Part shown: positions 1 through 6,722 of the stretch, in pieces
Position numbering within the stretch: the stretch's first letter is position 1
How the letters are laid out: each line of letters starts with the position of its first letter
From: Planctomycetota bacterium
GTDB lineage: Bacteria > Planctomycetota > SZUA-567
Reading direction: 5' to 3'
Length of the DNA stretch: 12,147 nt
Assembly (NCBI GenBank): GCA_031270145.1
Contig: JAISYD010000162.1
Location: forward strand, 1-12,147
The notes under the pieces: model-generated
Database searches by the model: none
The model's input: the letters and a program-made list of their open reading frames with translations, nothing else
Told to the model about the DNA's origin: nothing
Made by a program: the position numbers and the translations under genes

Positions 1-21
1 CGCCCCCGGCCAACCAACCGA

Positions 22-50
22 AGTATACAGGCAAAGGGCGGATAAGTCAA
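22..50 (-). promoter_or_regulatory. Strong sigma70-type promoter firing leftward out of the window
   Basis: Read on the minus strand there is a -35 TTGACT (45-50), a 17-base spacer and a -10 TATACT (22-27). This is five of six consensus bases at each hexamer with ideal spacing. The predicted transcript starts near position 15 and leaves the window at the left edge, so the gene it serves is not visible. The AT-rich tract immediately upstream may act as an UP element. Confidence 0.7.
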
Positions 51-106
51 CGAATATTTTTTATATTTTTTGTTTATTTTTTTATATTTTAGTTATTCTT
101 TATTTT
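51..106 (-). promoter_or_regulatory. AT-rich tract, candidate UP element / curved DNA
   Basis: This 56-base stretch is almost entirely A and T in an otherwise GC-rich window. It carries runs of 6, 6, 7 and 4 T on the plus strand (57-62, 66-71, 77-83, 87-90), centred roughly 9-11 bases apart. That is close to helical phasing, so bending is plausible. It lies directly upstream of the -35 hexamer of the leftward promoter, where UP elements bind the RNA polymerase alpha subunit. It also contains the stop codon of the small upstream ORF. Confidence 0.5.
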
Positions 107-287
107 CCAAAGCGTTACATCGCAGGCGGCGCAATCCGCCGCGGGCTAATTTCTCGTCAATCGCGGCGAACGGGGTGTCCCATATGTTCACGCGCCCGCG
201 GTCGTTAAATATTGTGAGTTGCGCGGCTTCGCGTACATCGGGTAAATTGCAATCGGATAGCCTTGCGGCTGTGTTTAATGCGCTCAT
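93..287 (-). CDS. Small hypothetical protein, 64 residues
   Basis: I do not recognise this protein. The ATG at 285-287 follows a strong SD, AAAGGAG, with 8 bases between them. That is the main reason to believe the ORF. It ends at a TAA inside the AT-rich tract. The protein is soluble-looking and charged, with no signal peptide or membrane segment. The middle contains the sequence FNDRGRVNIWDTPFAAIDEK and the C-terminus is basic (LRRLR). Its base composition is visibly lower in GC than the neighbouring genes, which may mean foreign origin or a non-coding stretch. It lies 84 bp downstream of dapB on the same strand, so it could be co-transcribed with dtd-dapB. It could alternatively be a spurious ORF in a regulatory region. 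Confidence 0.45.
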   Translation of the reverse strand: MSALNTAARLSDCNLPDVREAAQLTIFNDRGRVNIWDTPFAAIDEKLARGGLRRLRCNALENKE

Positions 288-342
288 ATCTTAGTCTCCT
301 TTGGTTCGGCCATGAGGCGCGGACTTCGGCGCGCCGTTGGCC

Positions 343-372
343 GCCTCCCTGAGCGCCGCCATCCCGGGAGGC
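343..372. repeat. Inverted repeat at the 3' end of dapB
   Basis: GCCTCCC (343-349) and GGGAGGC (366-372) form a perfect 7-bp inverted repeat with a 16-base loop overlapping the dapB stop codon. The loop is itself GC-rich. No U-run follows on the minus transcript, so this is at most a weak or Rho-assisted termination or mRNA-stabilising structure. Confidence 0.35.
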
Positions 373-1193
373 TAAGTCTCGGCCGCGGGACTGGCGGGGC
401 CGAACAGCATGTCCTCCAGGCTGTAAAAGCCGGGTTCGCGGCCGGCCAGCCACTTGGCCGCCCTTAGCGCCCCGGCGGCGAAGACGTCCCGGGACTCGGC
501 ATGGTGGGAGATGGACAGGCACTCGTGGTCGCTCGCGAAATACACGGCGTGATCGCCGGCCAGCGCCCCCATGCGCAGCGAATGCACGCCGATCTCGCGG
601 GCCGGCCGGCGCCCCGGCTTGCCCGAGCGGCCATAGGCCAAATCCTTTCGCAAATCCCGCTTCAGCGGCCCGGCCACCGCCCTGGCTATGCCCAGGGCCG
701 TGCCGGACGGCGCGTCGGTCTTGCGGTTGTGGTGCGCCTCGACAATCTCCACGTTGTAGCCGTCGCCCAAAACGCGCGCCGCCTCGCCGGCCAGGCGGAA
801 CAGCAGGTTCACCCCCAGGGAGAAATTGGGCGCCTGCAAAAGCGGGATGTCCGCCGCCGCCGCCCGGAGCGCCCGTTCCTGCGCCTTGTCCAGGCCGGTG
901 GTTCCCAGCACCATGGCGGTGCCGAAGGAAACGGCCAGGCCGGCGTTCTTCACCGCGTTCTCCGGAGAGGAAAAGTCCAGCAGCACATCGGCGCCGGCCG
1001 CCAGCTCCGCCGTCCATTTGACGCCGGCCGCCCGGGGCGCCAGCGGCGCCCCGGCGTTTATATAGCTCCCCAGCAAGGGGAAGCCGCTCCATTCGATGGC
1101 TTGGTCCAAGGCGAAATCGGCGTCTTGATCGGACAGGGCCAGCAGGCGCTGCCCCATCCTGCCGCCGGCCCCGGAAATGGCGAGTTTAAGCAT
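372..1193 (-). CDS. dapB: 4-hydroxy-tetrahydrodipicolinate reductase (DapB)
   Basis: This cytoplasmic enzyme reduces the product of DapA to tetrahydrodipicolinate with NAD(P)H, in the pathway to diaminopimelate and lysine. The 273-residue length matches the E. coli enzyme. Visible motifs are the dinucleotide-binding loop GAGGRMG (8-14), GTTG (97-100), FSLGVN (124-129) and the family signature EAHHNRKTDAPSGTA (152-166). That signature carries the expected acid/base His154 and substrate Lys158. The C-terminal FYSLEDMLFG resembles the usual end of the family. I chose the ATG at 1191-1193 because TGGAG lies 6 bases upstream. Another ATG two codons earlier (1197-1199) overlaps the dtd stop as ATGA and has no spacing for an SD. 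The gene is translationally coupled to dtd. The stop is TAG. Confidence 0.96.
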   Translation of the reverse strand: MLKLAISGAGGRMGQRLLALSDQDADFALDQAIEWSGFPLLGSYINAGAPLAPRAAGVKWTAELAAGADVLLDFSSPENAVKNAGLAVSFGTAMVLGTTGLDKAQERALRAAAADIPLLQAPNFSLGVNLLFRLAGEAARVLGDGYNVEIVEAHHNRKTDAPSGTALGIARAVAGPLKRDLRKDLAYGRSGKPGRRPAREIGVHSLRMGALAGDHAVYFASDHECLSISHHAESRDVFAAGALRAAKWLAGREPGFYSLEDMLFGPASPAAET

Positions 1194-1195
1194 GG

Positions 1196-1645
1196 TCATC
1201 TCCAGACTGCCGTGTCCATGACAATGGTCACCGGCCCGTCGTTCAACAGGCGCACTTCCATATGAGCGCCGAAGACGCCTTTTTCCACCGCCAGCCCAAG
1301 GGCGGCCAATTCGCGGCAAAACCCCTCGTAAAGCTCCTTCGCCGCCTCCGGCCGGGCGGCCGGCGCGAAGGACGGGCGGTTGCCGCGCGAAAGATCGGCG
1401 CACAGGGTGAACTGGCTGACCACCAGCGCCTTGCCGCCGGCCTCCGGGAGCGCCAGGTTCATCCGGCCCCCCGCGTCGCGGAAAATCCGGAGCCGGGCCA
1501 CCTTCCCGGCCAGAAGCGCCGCCTCCTCCGGCCCGTCGGCGGCCGCCACGCCAAGCAGGACCAGCAAGCCCGCGCCGATGGCGCCGACCAGCTCCCCGTC
1601 CACCCTGACTCCGGCCTCGGCCACCCTCTGCACCACCGCCCGCAT
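1196..1645 (-). CDS. dtd: D-aminoacyl-tRNA deacylase (Dtd)
   Basis: Dtd hydrolyses D-aminoacyl-tRNAs, and glycine mischarged on tRNA(Ala), so that wrong residues do not enter protein. It acts as a cytoplasmic dimer. The 149 residues match the usual 145-150. The protein opens with the typical MRAVVQRV and carries both catalytic motifs: SQFTL (77-81) and NDGPVT (135-140, the cross-subunit Gly-Pro motif). I chose the ATG at 1643-1645, preceded by AAGGGA at suitable distance. A TTG two codons upstream is in frame but sits too close to that SD. The stop TGA (1196-1198) lies 2 bases before the dapB start, so the two form one transcription unit. The likely promoter lies about 85 bases upstream. Confidence 0.95.
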   Translation of the reverse strand: MRAVVQRVAEAGVRVDGELVGAIGAGLLVLLGVAAADGPEEAALLAGKVARLRIFRDAGGRMNLALPEAGGKALVVSQFTLCADLSRGNRPSFAPAARPEAAKELYEGFCRELAALGLAVEKGVFGAHMEVRLLNDGPVTIVMDTAVWR

Positions 1646-1667
1646 CGGCAATCCCTTTTATCGTTGC

Positions 1668-1707
1668 CTTGCCGCCGGCGGCCGGATAAAAATAACCCAG
1701 CGGCAAG
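1668..1707 (-). other. Leader hairpin in the dtd-dapB 5' UTR
   Basis: CTTGCCGC (1668-1675) and GCGGCAAG (1700-1707) form a perfect 8-bp stem with a 24-base loop, in the predicted leader between the TATAAT promoter and the dtd SD. The loop includes an AT-rich stretch. No riboswitch class is recognisable and there is no terminator-like U-run. It may simply stabilise the mRNA or be chance in GC-rich DNA. Confidence 0.3.
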
Positions 1708-1711
1708 CGGA

Positions 1712-1790
1712 CCCGGGACGCCCGGGATTTCCAAGCATTATAACCGGCCCGGGCTTTTCGGGCCAAGGCAAAATGCCGGAAGGCTTCCGG
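1712..1790. repeat. Cluster of palindromes in the dtd/hisC divergent region
   Basis: Three dyads lie in under 80 bases. Two CCCGGG hexamers lie at 1712-1717 and 1721-1726, separated by 3 bases. GGCCCG (1746-1751) pairs with CGGGCC (1759-1764) across a 7-base loop. CCGGAAGGCTTCCGG (1776-1790) is a near-perfect 15-base palindrome ending 2 bases before the hisC SD (AAGGA, 1793-1797). The second overlaps the dtd promoter spacer and -35, and the third is placed to affect hisC translation or to serve as an operator. GC-rich composition makes chance dyads common, so function is unproven. Confidence 0.35.
1737..1766 (-). promoter_or_regulatory. Promoter of the dtd-dapB unit
   Basis: On the minus strand a perfect -10 TATAAT (1737-1742) lies 18 bases downstream of a TTGGCC -35 (1761-1766, four of six consensus bases). 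Transcription would start near 1730, giving dtd a leader of about 85 bases. I saw no equally good plus-strand promoter for hisC in the same gap. Confidence 0.6.
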
Positions 1791-1807
1791 CCAAGGACGC
1801 GACAGAC

Positions 1808-2860
1808 ATGGCGATAATCCGCGCCTGCGTGGAAAAGATGACCGGCTACACGCCCGGCGAGGCGGCCGGCAATCCCCGGACCGTCAAATTGAACCAGAAC
1901 GAAAACCGCTATCCGCCCAGCCCCAGGGTGGCCGAAGCCGTCGCCCGGGCCCTGGGCGGGCTGAACCTTTATCCCGACTCCGCCAGCCGCCGGCTCCGCC
2001 GAGCCGCGGCCGACCTTTACGGGGTGGCCGAGGAAAGCGTGATGGCCACGAACGGCTCGGACGAAATGCTGCTGCTCCTTTTCCGCTGCTGCTGCTCGCC
2101 CGGCGACGAGGCGGCTGGCTTCCGGCCCGGCTACGCCTATTACGCCACCCTCGCGGCCATGAACGACGTACGCTACCGGCCGATTGATTTCGAGGGCGAA
2201 TTCCATTTGCCGGAACGGCTCGACCCCGGCCGGGCCAAACTGGTGTTCCTGGCCAATCCCAATTCGCCCACCGGGACGCTGTTCCCGGAAAGCGAGATCC
2301 GCCGCCTGCTGGACGCCGTTCCGGAAGGGCTGGTGGTCATTGACGAGGCCTATGCCGACTTCGCGGGGCAAAGCGCCATCCCGCTCCTCGGCGAATACGC
2401 CAACCTGGCCGTGGTCCGGACCTTTTCCAAAGGCTATTCCCTGGCCGGCCTCCGGGTCGGCCTTGGCTTCGCCCGGCCGGAAATCCTGGCCCAATTTGAA
2501 AAGGCGCGCGATTTTTACAATCTGGACCGGCTGGCCCAGGCCGGGGCCGAGGCGGCCCTGCGGGATCGGGACTGGCTGGAAAAAACCACCCGCCTGATCG
2601 TCGCCAGCCGGGAGCGCACCGCCGGCGGCGTCGCCAGGCTCGGCCTCAAGGTTTACGCCAGCGGCGCCAATTTCATTTTCTGCCGCCTGGCCGGCGAGGC
2701 CCGGGCGGAGCGGGTATTTCGCTCCCTCCGGGAACAAAACATCCTGGTGCGCCATTTCGGGAACCCGGGAGTGGCGGACTGCCTGCGGATCAGCGTCGGC
2801 ACCGACGCCGATATGGACGCCTTCCTGATCGGCCTGGAAAAGGCGCTGGAGCAATCCTGA
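1808..2860 (+). CDS. hisC: Histidinol-phosphate aminotransferase (HisC)
   Basis: HisC is a pyridoxal-phosphate (PLP) fold-type I enzyme that transaminates imidazole-acetol phosphate with glutamate to give L-histidinol phosphate. It is cytoplasmic. The 350 residues fit the family. Motifs in order are KLNQNEN (27-33), NGSDE (82-86), PNSPTG (151-156), DEAYADF (179-185), the PLP-binding lysine in TFSKGYSLAGLR (Lys208) and RISVGT (327-332), whose arginine binds the substrate carboxylate or phosphate. The ATG at 1808 follows AAGGA with 10 bases spacing. The same frame stays open far upstream, but that part is antisense to dtd. No other his gene is adjacent, so hisC stands alone here, divergent from dtd and convergent with the DUF4954 gene (10 bp between stops). 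Related aminotransferases acting on aromatic substrates are a less likely alternative. Confidence 0.93.
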   Translation: MAIIRACVEKMTGYTPGEAAGNPRTVKLNQNENRYPPSPRVAEAVARALGGLNLYPDSASRRLRRAAADLYGVAEESVMATNGSDEMLLLLFRCCCSPGDEAAGFRPGYAYYATLAAMNDVRYRPIDFEGEFHLPERLDPGRAKLVFLANPNSPTGTLFPESEIRRLLDAVPEGLVVIDEAYADFAGQSAIPLLGEYANLAVVRTFSKGYSLAGLRVGLGFARPEILAQFEKARDFYNLDRLAQAGAEAALRDRDWLEKTTRLIVASRERTAGGVARLGLKVYASGANFIFCRLAGEARAERVFRSLREQNILVRHFGNPGVADCLRISVGTDADMDAFLIGLEKALEQS

Positions 2861-2870
2861 CCCGGGCGGC

Positions 2871-4805
2871 TCAGACGATGTTGGCCGCCTTGGCCAGAAG
2901 CGCCTCGGTCTCCTCCCGGACGGCGGCGGCCAGCGGCGCGTCGGCCGGCCGGCCGCGGATGCGGGCGAAAGCCTCGGCGGCCGGCGTCTCCACGCCGAAA
3001 CCGACGGCCGCCACGGAATTGAATTCCTTGCCGAGATCGCCTAGCAGCCGATCCCGGCGGAAGAGCGCCGCCGCCCGCCATTGCCGGAAGAAGCCGGCGA
3101 TCCCGGCCGCGTCGGGATCGCCGAATTCCTGCCGCCAGCGCCAGGCGACCCAGGCAGCCTCCATGCGGCCGTAGGCGGCGTGCATTTCCCGCAGCCGCCT
3201 TTCAATCGCCTCGGGCGCCAGCAGCCTTTTTTCCTCGAGATCGGAAAGGAAGGACCGGCCGGCCCGCCCGGAAAGGAGCATCCCGCCCCAATCGGACCAA
3301 TCGCCGCCGGCCTCTCCCGGATCGGCGCCGCCGGCCAGGAGGCGCAGTACGGCGGCCGCGTCGGGAAGTCCGGCCGCGGCCTGCCCGGCTCCGGCCAAAA
3401 GGCGTTCGCCCAAATAAAAGGTCAGGGCGGCCCCGTACAACTCCAGCGCCGCCAACCGCCGTCCGGCCGGGACGACCGCCCCGCCCCACGCCAGATCGCC
3501 CGGCGGCGCCCGGCGCAAAACGGCGACGCCCCGATCCAGCGCCTGGACGACATAGGGCGAAAGCGCGGCCGGATTGACCGGGTCCAGCGCCGCGCCGGCG
3601 TTTTGCCGGCGTTCCCTTTCCCGCCATTTGCCGGCGTCGCGGAAGCCGCCGGCCGAGAAGACGTTGGCCCCGGGAATCAGGAGCGACCGCTCTTCCCCGC
3701 CCAAAAGCAGCGAAAAGGGAAAGGCGGCGGTGTCCAGATGCCGGGGATGCCGGCCGATCACGGTGCTGAAGGCGCCGATGTCGGAGGGCCAGAAAATATA
3801 GGAATCCGAGCCGCAGTTGACGCCCCGGCGCAAAACTCCGCCGTGCCGGGGGCCCAGTTTGAAATGGTGGTTCGAGGAATTGGAGCCGCCGCCGAAATTG
3901 TTGAACAGGCATTGGCAGGCCAGGACCAGGGTGGCCTTGTGGTGGGAAACGGCGAAAGGGCCGGCCAGTACGGCCAGCGCCTCCCCCAGGGCAAAATGCG
4001 AATTGGCGAAAAACAGCGAATGTCCGGCGGCGAAGCCGTTCTCCAGCCTGACCCCCTCGCCGGCCAGGCAATGCGACAGCGACACCCCGTCCCCGATCTC
4101 CGACCCGGCCAGGAAAACCGAGTCCTCCGCGACGACCCCCGCCCCCAGCCGCACCGGCCGGCCGGCCGAAGCGGCGAGCCAGCAATTCTCCAGCCGGGAC
4201 ACCCCTTCCAAAACCGCCCGATCGCCAAGCCAGACGTCGGCCAGGCGGCCGCAGCGGACAATCCGGCAACCCGTCCCGACGCGGCAGCGGGGCAGCCGCA
4301 AATGCTTCCGGACGTCCCGGCGGATGACGCTTTCAAGCGCCTCCGCGGCGGGCAGCTTTTGCAAATGGCAAAGGATATGGGCCAAGGGCGCCGACAGGCG
4401 CCGCCAAAGGGGGACGGAACGGGCGCCGTCCTCGGCCAGGACATTGGCCCGCGCGTTGTGGGCGAAGGGCGGCGCGCCGGCGGTCCGGACGATTTCCCCG
4501 ACCTCCTCGACGACCGAGCCGCCGCCGACCCAAACCCCGGCCAGATTGGCCCGCCGGATGCGGCAGCCGTCGCCAATCCGGACATCCCGGAGAACGGCGT
4601 CCTCGATCCCGGCCGCAAGGGCGGGATCGCCGGGCCGGCCTTCCAGGAAATGGCCCAGTTCAACCTTTCCCGCGAAAAGCACCCGGCGGAACGAATCGCC
4701 GGGGCTGAAATCCCCGGCCACCCCGACCAAGCCCCAATCCCCGGCGCGGCAGCCCCGGGCCTCGAGGACGGCTATCTCGTCCCGGCGCAGGCGGCGGTAG
4801 GCCAT
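2871..4805 (-). CDS. DUF4954 family protein with left-handed beta-helix repeats
   Basis: This 644-residue protein of unknown function matches the DUF4954 family as I know it. It starts like the family (MAYRRLRRDEIAVLEARGC) and carries the diagnostic GSNSSNHHFKLG (307-318), SDSYIFWPSDIGAF (333-346) and LLIPGANVFSAG (375-386) stretches. Residues about 60-300 contain imperfect hexapeptide-type repeats (for example VRIGDGCRI, VRLGAGVVAEDSVFLAG). These fold as left-handed beta-helices in acyl- and nucleotidyl-transferases, so sugar-nucleotide or acyl transfer is conceivable but unproven. The C-terminal 230 residues are alpha-helical-looking. No signal peptide is visible. I chose the ATG at 4803-4805, 8 bases after the radical SAM stop, with a TGAGG SD. 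An in-frame start 10 codons upstream would overlap the previous gene. It is the last gene of the minus cassette and converges on hisC. Confidence 0.88.
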   Translation of the reverse strand: MAYRRLRRDEIAVLEARGCRAGDWGLVGVAGDFSPGDSFRRVLFAGKVELGHFLEGRPGDPALAAGIEDAVLRDVRIGDGCRIRRANLAGVWVGGGSVVEEVGEIVRTAGAPPFAHNARANVLAEDGARSVPLWRRLSAPLAHILCHLQKLPAAEALESVIRRDVRKHLRLPRCRVGTGCRIVRCGRLADVWLGDRAVLEGVSRLENCWLAASAGRPVRLGAGVVAEDSVFLAGSEIGDGVSLSHCLAGEGVRLENGFAAGHSLFFANSHFALGEALAVLAGPFAVSHHKATLVLACQCLFNNFGGGSNSSNHHFKLGPRHGGVLRRGVNCGSDSYIFWPSDIGAFSTVIGRHPRHLDTAAFPFSLLLGGEERSLLIPGANVFSAGGFRDAGKWRERERRQNAGAALDPVNPAALSPYVVQALDRGVAVLRRAPPGDLAWGGAVVPAGRRLAALELYGAALTFYLGERLLAGAGQAAAGLPDAAAVLRLLAGGADPGEAGGDWSDWGGMLLSGRAGRSFLSDLEEKRLLAPEAIERRLREMHAAYGRMEAAWVAWRWRQEFGDPDAAGIAGFFRQWRAAALFRRDRLLGDLGKEFNSVAAVGFGVETPAAEAFARIRGRPADAPLAAAVREETEALLAKAANIV

Positions 4806-4813
4806 GCCGGGCC

Positions 4814-6196
4814 TCAGGTTCCCGCCGCGGCGCAAGCGGCGCAGGCGGCCCGCCGGTCATGCTCGGCCAATGCATGGGCGAAGGAGTCGGCGGTTTGGCA
4901 CAACCCGGCGAAATGCCGGCCGATAATGTCCTCCGCGCCCTCGTGGGTGCCGAACATGCCGTGCTTCTCCACCAGTTCCCGGAGCAGGTGGGGGTGGTCG
5001 ATCTGCGGACAGGGGCGGCGGCGATCCTCGTGGAAGGGCGCCTTGCCGCGCATTTCCCGGAAGGGGGCGGAACGCAGACACTCGCCCAGGCTCTTGTCAT
5101 GCACCGAATCCTTGGCGAAATGCACGAAGACGCAGGGCTCGACATAGCCGCGGGCCGTGACGTGGGCGTAACGCCGGCCCCAGGCGATGCAACCGTCCAC
5201 GGCGTCGCCGTCATTCCAGAAGTCGAAGACCAGGATCGGCTTGCTTCTGCGCGCCTCGAGGATTTTTTCCCGCCGCTCCACCCGCTGGCGGCCGGTGGGC
5301 ACCAGGCTCATGTCGGATTCGCGGCCGACGGGGATGTATTGGAACACCCAGCCGAAGGCGGCCCCGTGGGCGATCATCTCGTCAAGGAACGCCTGGGAGC
5401 AGGCGGCCTCGTGATTCTTCCTGGTGTGGGTCAGGCTGTAGCCGAAAAGCACGCCGCTCCCGCGCAGGAGATCCATGGCCGCCAGCGCCCGCCGATGGGC
5501 GCCCGGCCCCCGGCGGGCGTCGGTAAAGGCCTCCGAGCCCTCGATAGAGATGGCGGGATAAATGTTCCCGAGCTCGCCGAAGCGCCTGGCCATATCCCGG
5601 TCGATGCTTTGGCCGTGGGTGTAAACCTGGAAAAACACGTCGTCGAACTCGGCCGCGATTTCCTCCAAATGCGGCCAGCGGGTCGGCTCGCCGCCGCTGA
5701 CGGTGATGAAATGGATGCCCATTTCGTCGCGCGCCTCGGCGATGATTTCCCTGACCTTGGCGGCGGAGAGGGATTGATCCTTCGGGTACTTCCAGGCGTA
5801 ACAGCCGGCGCAACGGAGATCGCAGGCCATGGACGGCGAAATGAGGAGGAAGAAGGGCGGGTATTCGCCGTATTTCGCCAGGTAGGCGGCCCGCTTCGCG
5901 TCGCCCTCGTGGATGGCGTTGTAAAAAAGGTTGAAGGCCAGTTTCCGCTGGGTCGGCTTGGACAGGCGGGGGAAGGTGCGCTTGGCCATTTCAAAAAAGC
6001 CCCGGGCGGCATCGATCCGCCGCCCAAGATCCTCCGCCGACCCCCGGTGCATTTCCGCCATGCGCCTGATGCCGGCCTGGCTCAGCTTGTCCATCATGGT
6101 CAGCAGCAATTCCGGCGAATGTTTCGACATCGCGGGAAGGAAGGCGGACATCCCCTTCGCCGCCAGGTATTTTCCCAGTTTCTCAAGGGTGCTCAT
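4814..6196 (-). CDS. Radical SAM protein with a C-terminal twitch/SPASM-like cysteine motif, function unknown
   Basis: The protein has 460 residues. After a helical N-terminal region of about 115 residues comes the radical SAM cluster motif CDLRCAGC (Cys125, Cys129, Cys132), then SGGEP (167-171) for SAM binding. Near the C-terminus, Cys336 and Cys355 lie in a C-x13-G-x4-C arrangement, followed by Cys373 and Cys396 (RPCPQID). This fits the CX9-15GX4C start of SPASM/twitch domains, so an auxiliary Fe-S cluster is likely. From memory it belongs to a radical SAM family, common in clostridia and methanogens, with a conserved DFWNDG...GCIA...GRRY...VEPCVF pattern. I know of no assigned function. 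The ATG at 6194-6196 has an excellent SD, GGAGGAA. The last residues contain an extra CxxC (452-455). It lies between a secreted protein gene and the DUF4954 gene on one strand. Confidence 0.9.
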   Translation of the reverse strand: MSTLEKLGKYLAAKGMSAFLPAMSKHSPELLLTMMDKLSQAGIRRMAEMHRGSAEDLGRRIDAARGFFEMAKRTFPRLSKPTQRKLAFNLFYNAIHEGDAKRAAYLAKYGEYPPFFLLISPSMACDLRCAGCYAWKYPKDQSLSAAKVREIIAEARDEMGIHFITVSGGEPTRWPHLEEIAAEFDDVFFQVYTHGQSIDRDMARRFGELGNIYPAISIEGSEAFTDARRGPGAHRRALAAMDLLRGSGVLFGYSLTHTRKNHEAACSQAFLDEMIAHGAAFGWVFQYIPVGRESDMSLVPTGRQRVERREKILEARRSKPILVFDFWNDGDAVDGCIAWGRRYAHVTARGYVEPCVFVHFAKDSVHDKSLGECLRSAPFREMRGKAPFHEDRRRPCPQIDHPHLLRELVEKHGMFGTHEGAEDIIGRHFAGLCQTADSFAHALAEHDRRAACAACAAAGT

Positions 6197-6284
6197 CGGT
6201 TCCTCCGGCGCCGGCGATCGCTTGCCGGGCAATGGAAGATTAAACGCCGGAAGCGGCGAAAGGTCAAGGAGGCATCCCGGGAAT

Positions 6285-6656
6285 TTATCGCTTCGTCTCC
6301 GGCGAAAAGGCGCGTTCCAGCCAATCCGGCCAGTCCGCCGGCCAGCCGCCGGCCAGCCGCCCCCTCCCGGATTCGGCGCCGCGAAGGCCAAGGCAGGGCG
6401 CCGCCAGGGCGAAGTTCTCCCGATCCTGGGTCGAAGCGGCGCAACTGTTGCGCCAGGCCAGATATTTCCCGGCCGGGGCGGAGCCGCCGGCGGCCGCTTT
6501 CCGGTTGGCTTCTTGCCGCCAATCCGCCTGGAAGGAGTTCATGCCCCGGCCGCCGTTCGCGGTTTTTCCCCGGAGCGGCAGTTCCTCGGCGGCCTCCGTC
6601 GCGGCCGCGAATATGAGCAGGGCGAAAAGCGCGGCGCCCAATTTGCCGATCCCCAT
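6285..6656 (-). CDS. Small secreted protein, hypothetical
   Basis: This 123-residue protein is not recognised as a known family. The N-terminus MGIGKLGAALFALLIFAAA looks like a Sec signal peptide: one lysine, then about 13 hydrophobic residues, then a small-residue region (TEAA) suitable for signal peptidase I. The mature part is polar, rich in Ala, Gly and Arg, with two cysteines about 15 residues apart (Cys72 and Cys88) that could form a disulfide. Tryptophans cluster near the end (WPADWPDW). The SD GGGAG lies 7 bases before the ATG at 6654-6656. A second ATG one codon upstream is possible. The gene lies 88 bp upstream of the radical SAM gene on the same strand and is probably first in that transcription unit, divergent from rsfS. 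The antisense strand is also open, so a spurious ORF cannot be excluded, but signal peptide plus SD favour a real gene. Confidence 0.6.
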   Translation of the reverse strand: MGIGKLGAALFALLIFAAATEAAEELPLRGKTANGGRGMNSFQADWRQEANRKAAAGGSAPAGKYLAWRNSCAASTQDRENFALAAPCLGLRGAESGRGRLAGGWPADWPDWLERAFSPETKR

Positions 6657-6722
6657 CATCCCTCTCCCTTGGCCAAGCGCGGCCAACCTTTCACTTTCCC
6701 CGGCCACAAGGCGCCTTTCGCC

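Noticed and set aside
291..362. In-frame continuation after the dapB TAG (about 23 codons to a TAA), possible amber readthrough or small ORF
   Set aside because: DapB already ends as its family does, the short ORF has no SD, and nothing else in the window suggests TAG recoding.
1194..1766. Upstream extension of the dapB frame that could suggest a fusion protein
   Set aside because: It overlaps dtd in another frame. DapB has its normal length and N-terminus from 1193.
1262..1807. Upstream extension of the hisC frame, fused open frame of about 180 codons
   Set aside because: It is antisense to dtd. HisC homology starts only after 1808, where an SD is present.
3081..6616. Very long plus-strand open frames (up to about 690 codons) opposite the DUF4954 and radical SAM genes
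   Set aside because: They lack family motifs, are rich in Pro, Arg, Gly and Ala, and mirror real genes with strong motifs. Stop codons are rare in GC-rich antisense frames.
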